64,000 nucleotides of DNA from Lutibacter sp. Hel_I_33_5 (GTDB lineage: Bacteria; Bacteroidota; Bacteroidia; Flavobacteriales; Flavobacteriaceae). Below, piece by piece: positions 54,374-61,563 of this stretch (position 1 is the stretch's first letter; every line of letters begins with the position of its first letter). The stretch spans positions 310,001 through 374,000 of the forward strand of contig NZ_VISM01000001.1 in assembly GCF_007827455.1 (NCBI RefSeq). The letters run 5' to 3'. The translations under genes were made by a program, and so were the position numbers. The notes under the pieces are model-generated. The model ran no database searches, was not told the origin of the DNA, and saw only the letters and a list, made by a program, of their open reading frames with translations.

Positions 54374-57244
54374 ATGAAAAAATTACTCATTCTAGCTTTT
54401 ATGCTAATTAGCGCTTTTAATTTTGCTCAATTAAAAGTTGTAAGTGATATTAACAAAGGGACTTCTGGAAGTAATCCAGAGGATTTTTTTGAATTTAAAG
54501 GGGAATTGTACTTTTCTGCATTAATTACAGAGCCATATACAAATAACGATGTAATAAAGTTATGGAAAACTGATGGTACTGAAATAGGCACCAAACAACT
54601 TGAAGATATAGAACGGACACGTAATAATTATTTTCATTACTCAGAAAATTACATTTTTTATTTTAATGGACAAAAGTTTGTGAAAACTGACGGGACTACA
54701 ACACAAGATGTAAATATAGATTTAGCTAATTTCCAATATGTTGTGGGAGCTTATGGCAATTACTTTTATTTTATTAATTCTATTGGAGAGGAAAGGGCTT
54801 TGTACAAAACAGATGGCACAACTACAACCTTGTTGAAATCTTTTCCCAAAAGTGAGCGCTTATCTGCTTCCGATAACAAGAAGAATATATTTAAGTTTAA
54901 TGACAGTAAAATTATTATTTATTTAGAAACAGAGACTCATGGAAGAGAACCTTATATTACTGATGGAACACCAGCAGAAACAAAACTTTTAAAAAACATC
55001 ACTATAAATGATAGTAGCACAGAAAACACAACATTTCATCAAGTAAATAATTTCAGTGTTTTTAAAATAGGAGTTAACCATTTATGGAAAAGTGATGGAA
55101 GTGAAAATGGAACAAAAAAAATTAAAGAATTTACATTTTCAAGAACCAAAATAATAGATTTTATAACTCCATTTAATAGCAAACTATATTTTAGTTATTA
55201 TAAAGAATTGTGGGAAACAGATGGTACAGAAACAGGTACAAAAATGGTTTTTGATGAGATTAATAATGAAGGACTAATAAGAGGTATTTCTAAAATTGGA
55301 AACAATTTAATGATATTAACTCAACAAGCTGTTCATTTGTATGATGGAAGTTCAAACACAACGACTAAACTTAATACACCAGATTTGTCTTTAGTGCAAA
55401 CTAAATTTATAAGTATTGGTAACAAAGCATATTTTAATGCAGATTATAAGGGTCAAGGATTTAGAATTTGGACTACAGACGGAACAGAAGCAGGAACTAA
55501 ATCTCTAAAACCAGTATGGCCAGATGGAAAAGTTCCAAGTACTTTACAAAAAATTAACAATAAACTTATCTTTTCTTCTGGAAGTACACAAGGAACTTAT
55601 AACATTGGCGAACTTTGGGTTTCTGATGGTACAGATACAGGTACAAAACTATTAAAAGACATAAATAAAGCTGGTAATATAAATTCAAGTCCTCAATTTC
55701 TGACCAAATTAAACGGAAAAGTATACTTTGCTGCTGATGATAATATTAATGGTAGAGAGTTATTCGTTTTTGATGGTACAACTACAACATTAGTAAAAGA
55801 TATAAATCCCGGTTTTCAGTCAAGTAAACCTCATGATTTTTATTTGTTCGGTGATAAAATTATTTTTAAAGCCTATTCGTTAGATAAAGGCTTAGAACTT
55901 TGGATTACTGACGGAACTACAGCAGGAACTAAAATCTTAAAAGATATCAATCCAAATGGAGATGGTTTTTTAAATGATAATAGAGCTTATGTAAGAATTG
56001 GTTATTTTAAAGAGTTTAATAGTGAACTTTATTTTTTCGCAAACAATGGAACAAATGGTATGGAGTTGTGGAAAACTGATGGAACTGAGGCTGGAACAAC
56101 AATGCTAAAAGATATTAATTCAGGTGCTAATTCTTGTTCAAGACCAGCACTTGATTTGAGACCAAAAATAGTTGAAACTAATAATGAACTTTACTTTTAT
56201 GCTGCTATTTCTGGTTCAGATAATAATTTAAGTTCATTTAAAATGTGGAAAACTGATGGAACCACAGATGGAACAGTATTAGCAGATGATATAAATAGTG
56301 CGGTAAAAAGCAATACTATTTCAGGAAATAAATCTTTTAGCTTTAACAACCATTTTTATTTTTATGGTAGAGAGTTTTCTACCAATCAGTTAAAATTATT
56401 TAGAACAGATGGAGCCAATACTATTAAATTTATTCCAAACTTAAAAATCTATCAAACTACTCAATTTTTTCCAAATTCAGAAAGAATCTATTATGTTTAT
56501 AATGAAAATATGGGTGCAGGAACTGAACTTTGGGCTATAGAAAAAGATGATACTGTTGGTTTATTCAAAGATATAGTAAGTGGTGCACATAGTTCTTCAC
56601 CCTCACGCTTTTTTAAAATTAATGGGTATTTATATTTTCAAATATCAAATGCAGATTTTAAGGGTGAACTTTGGAGAATTGGTGATAATTTTCAACCAGA
56701 AGTAGTTCTTTCTCCACAAAATAATCTAGGTTTTAATGGTTATGAGAGATTACTATCAAATGGTGAAGATTTATTAATTTTTGAAGCGGATGTTAATGTT
56801 GGATATAAACTGTCTCAACTAGATCTCACTACAAAAACATTAACTGAGGTATTTTCTATAAATAATAAATTTATATACGGACAAACTGTAGGCGGTTTTA
56901 ACGTATATCATACCATAATAAATGATAAGTTATATTTTACAGGAAATATAGAAGGAAAAGGAGAAGAATTACTTTCTATAGATTTTAAAACATTAAGTAT
57001 AGAAAATCTAAGCTTAAATCATAACAGCAGAATTATTATATATCCTAATCCTGTTAAAAATGATTTATCAATAAAATTGAAATCAAAAATTAAAAAAGGA
57101 AGCATATTTAATATCTTAGGTAAAAAGATCTTATCCTTTTCTTCAAAGAAAGTAGATGTTTCTAGAATTAATCCAGGTATTTATATTTTGAAGGTAGAAG
57201 ATATATATGGTAATATTTCATCAAAGAAATGGATTAAAAAATAA
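54374..57244 (+). CDS. Secreted ELWxxDGT-repeat protein with type IX sorting domain
   Basis: A 956-residue exported protein with signal peptide (KKLLILAFMLISAFNFAQ). Most of it is made of about 45-60-residue repeats with LWKTDGTEAGT, ELWVSDGTDTGTKLLKDIN and similar motifs, expected to form a beta-propeller-like surface structure. The C-terminal 70-80 residues (IIIYPNPVKNDLSIKLKSK, GSIFNILGKKIL, VDVSRINPGIYILKVEDIYG, KKWIKK) are a type A sorting domain for the type IX secretion system, so it should be delivered to the cell surface or released. Ligand unknown. Single gene with its own regulatory palindrome, leader hairpin and terminator. Confidence 0.92.
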   Translation: MKKLLILAFMLISAFNFAQLKVVSDINKGTSGSNPEDFFEFKGELYFSALITEPYTNNDVIKLWKTDGTEIGTKQLEDIERTRNNYFHYSENYIFYFNGQKFVKTDGTTTQDVNIDLANFQYVVGAYGNYFYFINSIGEERALYKTDGTTTTLLKSFPKSERLSASDNKKNIFKFNDSKIIIYLETETHGREPYITDGTPAETKLLKNITINDSSTENTTFHQVNNFSVFKIGVNHLWKSDGSENGTKKIKEFTFSRTKIIDFITPFNSKLYFSYYKELWETDGTETGTKMVFDEINNEGLIRGISKIGNNLMILTQQAVHLYDGSSNTTTKLNTPDLSLVQTKFISIGNKAYFNADYKGQGFRIWTTDGTEAGTKSLKPVWPDGKVPSTLQKINNKLIFSSGSTQGTYNIGELWVSDGTDTGTKLLKDINKAGNINSSPQFLTKLNGKVYFAADDNINGRELFVFDGTTTTLVKDINPGFQSSKPHDFYLFGDKIIFKAYSLDKGLELWITDGTTAGTKILKDINPNGDGFLNDNRAYVRIGYFKEFNSELYFFANNGTNGMELWKTDGTEAGTTMLKDINSGANSCSRPALDLRPKIVETNNELYFYAAISGSDNNLSSFKMWKTDGTTDGTVLADDINSAVKSNTISGNKSFSFNNHFYFYGREFSTNQLKLFRTDGANTIKFIPNLKIYQTTQFFPNSERIYYVYNENMGAGTELWAIEKDDTVGLFKDIVSGAHSSSPSRFFKINGYLYFQISNADFKGELWRIGDNFQPEVVLSPQNNLGFNGYERLLSNGEDLLIFEADVNVGYKLSQLDLTTKTLTEVFSINNKFIYGQTVGGFNVYHTIINDKLYFTGNIEGKGEELLSIDFKTLSIENLSLNHNSRIIIYPNPVKNDLSIKLKSKIKKGSIFNILGKKILSFSSKKVDVSRINPGIYILKVEDIYGNISSKKWIKK

Positions 57245-57271
57245 AAAAAAGTAAAATAAAACTATATTTAC

Positions 57272-57306
57272 AACCTCATAAATTCAATTTTATGAGGTTT
57301 CTTTTT
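57272..57306 (+). terminator. Terminator after the ELWxxDGT gene
   Basis: AACCTCATAAA / TTTATGAGGTT stem with a short loop, followed by TCTTTTTT, 28 nt past the stop. Confidence 0.8.
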
Positions 57307-57327
57307 TAGATAAATCCAAAGACAAAA

Positions 57328-59451
57328 ATGCAATTACTTCAATATATAATTCAACAAACACAAATCTCAGAGAAATCTGTTAAAAACACGATTTCTTTAC
57401 TAAATGAAGATGCTACAATCCCTTTTATCTCTAGATATAGAAAAGAAATGACTGGGAATTTAGATGAAGTTCAAATTGGTGAAATTGTAAAATATAAAGA
57501 AGCTTTTGAGGGTTTAGAAAAACGAAAAAAAGCAATTTTAAAAGCATTAGAAGAGCAAAATGTTTTAACAGTTGAGTTATCACAAAAAATTAATATAACT
57601 AAAGATTTAATCACTTTAGAAGACTTGTATCTACCTTTTAAAAAGAAACGTAAAACCAAAGCGGAAACAGCACGTTTACAAGGTTTGGAACCGTTGGCAA
57701 AAATGATAATGAGTCAGCGAGTAAATGATTTAGAACATACAGCATCAAAATATACTTCTAAAGAAGTTAAAACTATTGATGATGCTTTAGAAGGCGCTCG
57801 TTTTATAATTGCAGAATGGATAAATGAACGTACAGATATTAGAAATAACATTAGAAGAGAATTAGAAAGATATGCTACCATTTCATCTAAAGTTATAAAA
57901 ACTAAAAAAGATGATGAAAAAGCGCAAAAGTTCAAAGACTATTTTGATTGGAATGAATCATTGAATAGAATTCCTTCACATCGATTATTAGCAATTTTAA
58001 GAGCAGAAAATGAAGGTTTTATTCGTGTTAAAATAGAAATTGATAAAGAAAGAGTACTTCTAAAAATGGAAGATAGAATCATTCGTACTCAAAACGAATG
58101 TACTACTCAAATTGAATTAGCCATTCAAGATGCTTTTAAACGTTTATTATTTCCATCTTTATCAAACGAAGCTTTATCCAATGCAAAAGAAAAGGCAGAT
58201 GAAGCAGCTATAATCGTTTTTACAAAAAACTTAAAACAATTATTATTGGGCGCTCCTTTGGGCGGAAAAAGAGTTTTAGCTATTGATCCTGGTTTTAGAT
58301 CGGGTTGTAAAATTGTTTGCTTAAATGAGCAAGGAAATTTAATGCACAACGAAAATGTATTTCCGCATGCGCCACAAAATCAATCTTTTGATGCGATAAA
58401 GAAAATTAGTTCTCTCGCAGAAGCGCATAAAATTGAAGCAATTGCCATTGGAAACGGAACAGCTTCAAGAGAAACAGAACAATTGATTAAAATGATTCAA
58501 TTTAAAAATGAAATAGAGGTTTATGTTGTTAGTGAGGCTGGCGCATCTATTTATTCTACTTCTAAAATTGCAAGAGATGAGTTTCCTAATTATGATGTTA
58601 CTGTTCGTGGGGCAGTTTCTATAGGAAGAAGATTGCAAGATCCTTTAGCGGAATTAGTGAAAATTGATGCAAAATCAATTGGAGTTGGCCAATATCAGCA
58701 TGATGTTGATCAAACAAATTTAAAAAAATCACTAGATACTGTTGTAGAAAGTTGCGTGAATACGGTAGGTGTAAACATCAATACAGCAAGCGAATTTTTG
58801 CTGAGTTATGTTTCTGGAATTGGACCAAAAATTGCAGAAAACATTGTAAATTATAGAAATGAAAATGGTTCTTTTACATCGAGAACTACTATAAAAAAAG
58901 TAGCACGCTTAGGCGGAAAAGCATTTGAGCAAGCTGCTGGTTTTTTAAGAATAAAGAACGCCAAAAATCCTTTAGATAATTCTGCTGTTCATCCAGAAAG
59001 CTATGGTTTGGTTGATAAAATTGCGAAAGATTTAAATAAAAGTATTGCTGATTTAATTGGAAATAAAGAAATTCTTCAGAAAATCAACTTACAAAAATAT
59101 TGTACAGAAACTATTGGTTTACCTACGCTACAAGACATTATTAGCGAATTAGAAAAACCTGGTTTAGATCCAAGAGCGAAAGCAAAAGTCTTTTCTTTTG
59201 ATGCAACTATTAAAACGATTACTGATTTAAGAATTGGTCAACTTTTACCAGGAATTGTAAATAACATCACCAATTTTGGTTGTTTTGTTGATATCGGCAT
59301 TAAAGAAAGTGGACTAATTCATGTTTCTAATTTATCTGATACTTTTGTAAAAGATGTCAATGCATTTGTAGCGCTTCAACAACAAATTGTAGTCAAAGTT
59401 TTAGAAGTTGATGTGGCTAGAAAGAGAATTCAATTGGCTTTAGTGAAATAA
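57328..59451 (+). CDS. tex: Tex-family RNA-binding transcription accessory protein
   Basis: A 707-residue protein. Tex N-terminal helical region (ATIPFISRYRKEMTGNLDEVQIGEI, ITLEDLYLPFKKKRKTKAETARLQGLEPLA), a YqgF/RNase-H-like domain (KRVLAIDPGFRSGCKIVCLNEQG, from about residue 315), helix-hairpin-helix repeats (FLLSYVSGIGPKIAENIVNYRNENG) and a C-terminal S1 RNA-binding domain (LLPGIVNNITNFGCFVDIGIKESGLIHVSNLSD). Tex interacts with the transcription and translation machinery and influences virulence and stress genes in other bacteria. The start ATG at 57328 fits the family N-terminus. Monocistronic. Confidence 0.94.
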   Translation: MQLLQYIIQQTQISEKSVKNTISLLNEDATIPFISRYRKEMTGNLDEVQIGEIVKYKEAFEGLEKRKKAILKALEEQNVLTVELSQKINITKDLITLEDLYLPFKKKRKTKAETARLQGLEPLAKMIMSQRVNDLEHTASKYTSKEVKTIDDALEGARFIIAEWINERTDIRNNIRRELERYATISSKVIKTKKDDEKAQKFKDYFDWNESLNRIPSHRLLAILRAENEGFIRVKIEIDKERVLLKMEDRIIRTQNECTTQIELAIQDAFKRLLFPSLSNEALSNAKEKADEAAIIVFTKNLKQLLLGAPLGGKRVLAIDPGFRSGCKIVCLNEQGNLMHNENVFPHAPQNQSFDAIKKISSLAEAHKIEAIAIGNGTASRETEQLIKMIQFKNEIEVYVVSEAGASIYSTSKIARDEFPNYDVTVRGAVSIGRRLQDPLAELVKIDAKSIGVGQYQHDVDQTNLKKSLDTVVESCVNTVGVNINTASEFLLSYVSGIGPKIAENIVNYRNENGSFTSRTTIKKVARLGGKAFEQAAGFLRIKNAKNPLDNSAVHPESYGLVDKIAKDLNKSIADLIGNKEILQKINLQKYCTETIGLPTLQDIISELEKPGLDPRAKAKVFSFDATIKTITDLRIGQLLPGIVNNITNFGCFVDIGIKESGLIHVSNLSDTFVKDVNAFVALQQQIVVKVLEVDVARKRIQLALVK

Positions 59452-59505
59452 TTCTCTTGTTCTCTTCAAAAAACTATTATTAAGAAGGTATTTATTTATA
59501 AAAAT

Positions 59506-59521
59506 GATGGTTTTTATCATC
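59506..59521. promoter_or_regulatory. hipBA operator-like inverted repeat 1
   Basis: GATGGTTTTTATCATC differs at two positions from the reverse complement of repeat 2, so it is the same site in the opposite orientation. Confidence 0.5.
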
Positions 59522-59546
59522 ATTATTTTACTTTTATATATTTTAT

Positions 59547-59562
59547 GATGGCAAAAACCATC
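59547..59562. promoter_or_regulatory. hipBA operator-like inverted repeat 2
   Basis: GATGGCAAAAACCATC: perfect 5-bp arms around CAAAAA, with the same GGCAAAAACC core as repeat 3. Confidence 0.6.
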
Positions 59563-59591
59563 AAAAAAAATATTTTTTATTTTAATTTACA

Positions 59592-59599
59592 TATCTTTG
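59592..59599 (+). promoter_or_regulatory. -7 promoter element of hipBA
   Basis: TATCTTTG matches TAnnTTTG. The third inverted repeat begins at its downstream edge. Confidence 0.65.
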
Positions 59600-59617
59600 T
59601 GTTGGCAAAAACCAACA
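59600..59617. promoter_or_regulatory. hipBA operator-like inverted repeat 3, over the transcription start
   Basis: TGTTGGCAAAAACCAACA: perfect 6-bp arms around CAAAAA. It covers the predicted +1 just after the -7 element, so a protein bound here would block initiation. Confidence 0.65.
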
Positions 59618-59642
59618 TTAATTATACAAAACAAGGTTAAAG

Positions 59643-59987
59643 ATGGTAAATACTAACAATAATTGGATTTCAATGAATGATAAATCAATCATAAAATCCA
59701 TTGGAAATTATATAAAGCATCAACGCTTAAATCAAAATAAAACACAAGGGAAAATTGCAAAAACTGCGGGTGTTAATCGCTCTACAATTAGTCAAATAGA
59801 AAATGGAGAAGCAATTTCCTTGAGTTCTTTAATTCAGATATTAAGGGCTTTGAATTTATTAAGCGTCCTAGATGTTTTTAATGTTAATACACAACCAAGC
59901 CCTTTAGAGCTTGCTAAAATTGAAAAACAAAAAAGAAAAAGAGCTAGAGATACTAATGATAATCCTAAAAATGAAAGTAAATGGTAA
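59643..59987 (+). CDS. hipB: HipB-type XRE antitoxin
   Basis: A 114-residue protein with an XRE/Cro helix-turn-helix (about residues 20-70): LNQNKTQGKIAKTAGVNRSTISQIENGEAISLSSLIQILRALN. A basic tail (KIEKQKRKRARDTNDN) follows. HipB proteins bind the HipA kinase and repress their own operon. The three inverted repeats just upstream fit this role. The last bases overlap hipA by 7 nt (stop of hipB, ATGGTAA). A slightly later ATG (MNDKSIIKS) is an alternative start. Confidence 0.88.
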   Translation: MVNTNNNWISMNDKSIIKSIGNYIKHQRLNQNKTQGKIAKTAGVNRSTISQIENGEAISLSSLIQILRALNLLSVLDVFNVNTQPSPLELAKIEKQKRKRARDTNDNPKNESKW

Positions 59988-61294
59988 GCATAAAAACTGC
60001 CTATGTTAAAATATGGGGAGAAGTTATAGGCGCTATCGCATGGAATGAAGATCAAGGATTTGCAAGTTTTGAGTACACACAAAAATTCAAAGCAAAAGGT
60101 TTGGATTTAGCTCCTATAAAAATGCCGATCAATGCTAATCAACAAATATTTTCTTTTCCTGAATTAAAAGCAAGTAGAAACAGTGAATTTGATACCTTTA
60201 AAGGATTACCAGGTTTATTAGCAGATGTATTGCCAGATAAATACGGAAATCAACTTATGAATGTTTGGTTGGCACAAAATGGTAGGCCAGAAAATAGCAT
60301 GAATCCAATAGAGCAATTATGTTTTATAGGAACAAGAGGAATGGGCGCTTTAGAATTTGAACCTACACAACTGCCTTCTGTAAAAAATACGTTTGAAGTA
60401 CAGGTAAATAGTTTGGTAAATATTGCACAAAAAATGCTGCATAAAAGAGAAGATTTTAAAACAGATCTTACTAAAAATCAGCAGCAAGCAATGACAGAAA
60501 TTTTAAAAATTGGGACTTCTGCTGGTGGTGCAAGACCAAAAGCAATTATTGCATACAATCCTAAAACTGGTCAAGTACGTTCTGGGCAAACCAACGCACC
60601 AAAAGGTTTTGAACATTGGCTGATTAAATTAGATGGTGTAAGTGACGAACAGTTTGGAACAAGTAAAGGTTACGGAAGAATAGAAATGGGCTATTATTTG
60701 ATGGCAAAAGATTGTGGTATAAACATGATGGAATCTAAATTATTAGAAGAAAATAATAGAGCCCACTTTATGACCAAACGATTTGATAGAGAAGGAAATA
60801 AAACAAAGTTTCATGTGCAAACTTTTTGTGCAATGCAACATTATGATTTTAATGAAGTAGGAAATTTTAGTTATGAACAGCTTTTTCAAACAATGAGAAT
60901 ATTACGTTTGCCATATCCAGAAGCAGAACAAATGTATCGTAGAATGGTATTTAATGTGATTGCTAAAAATTGCGACGATCATACAAAAAACTTTGCTTTT
61001 AGATTAAAAGAAAATGAATCTTGGGAAATAGCTCCTGGATATGATATTTGCTATGCTTACAGACCTGACAGTATATGGGTAAGTCAGCATGCATTAAGTA
61101 TTAACGGAAAAAGAAAAGGATTTACAAAAGCTGATTTATTAACTTTTGCAAAAGCAATAAATATAAAAAAAGCTGAAAAAATTGTTGATGAAATCAATGA
61201 CAAAATACAACAATGGCCTATATATGCTGATAAAGTTGGTGTCTATAAAAAACAAAAAGAAGCAATACAAAAAACACTATTGAATTTAAAATAG
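59981..61294 (+). CDS. hipA: HipA-type serine/threonine-kinase toxin
   Basis: A 437-residue HipA with an N-terminal domain (residues 1-130) and the kinase-like C-terminal part. Motifs: GTSAGGARPK (178-187, the flexible phosphate loop), HWLIKLDG (212-219), HFMTKRFDRE (262-271), the catalytic loop NVIAKNCDDHTKN (325-337) and the Mg-binding APGYD (351-355). All key residues are present, so it should be an active kinase. E. coli HipA phosphorylates glutamyl-tRNA synthetase and causes growth arrest; the target here is not known. Translationally coupled to hipB. Confidence 0.92.
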   Translation: MVSIKTAYVKIWGEVIGAIAWNEDQGFASFEYTQKFKAKGLDLAPIKMPINANQQIFSFPELKASRNSEFDTFKGLPGLLADVLPDKYGNQLMNVWLAQNGRPENSMNPIEQLCFIGTRGMGALEFEPTQLPSVKNTFEVQVNSLVNIAQKMLHKREDFKTDLTKNQQQAMTEILKIGTSAGGARPKAIIAYNPKTGQVRSGQTNAPKGFEHWLIKLDGVSDEQFGTSKGYGRIEMGYYLMAKDCGINMMESKLLEENNRAHFMTKRFDREGNKTKFHVQTFCAMQHYDFNEVGNFSYEQLFQTMRILRLPYPEAEQMYRRMVFNVIAKNCDDHTKNFAFRLKENESWEIAPGYDICYAYRPDSIWVSQHALSINGKRKGFTKADLLTFAKAINIKKAEKIVDEINDKIQQWPIYADKVGVYKKQKEAIQKTLLNLK

Positions 61295-61296
61295 TT

Positions 61297-61560
61297 ATGA
61301 TTGAAGAAGACAGAAATACAAGAAAAAGAAAAATTGCTCAATTAACATTTAAAGAGAAAATACCATTCTTCTTGTTTCCTTTTGGTTTTGGCTCAAATTT
61401 ATTTCCTGTTAAAGACTATAATGATTCTGAACTAGATCGTTTTAAGAAATATGGCTTTGAAAAAAAATACAATGATGCTATTAAATTAAAGAAATTAGGA
61501 ATCATTTTTTATTTTATTATCCCTATAATTTTACTACTTTTCAAAACTCTTAATTCATAA
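61297..61560 (+). CDS. Small membrane protein in the hipBA operon
   Basis: An 87-residue protein with one clear C-terminal transmembrane helix (LGIIFYFIIPIILLLF, residues 66-81). The preceding part is charged (EEDRNTRKRKIAQLTFKEK) with a middle hydrophobic-aromatic segment (IPFFLFPFGFGSNLFP). The start lies 2 nt after the hipA stop, so it is read from the same mRNA, and topB begins 3 nt after its own stop. I do not recognise a family. It may be an accessory component of the HipBA module or an unrelated passenger. Confidence 0.7.
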   Translation: MIEEDRNTRKRKIAQLTFKEKIPFFLFPFGFGSNLFPVKDYNDSELDRFKKYGFEKKYNDAIKLKKLGIIFYFIIPIILLLFKTLNS

Positions 61561-61563
61561 AAT

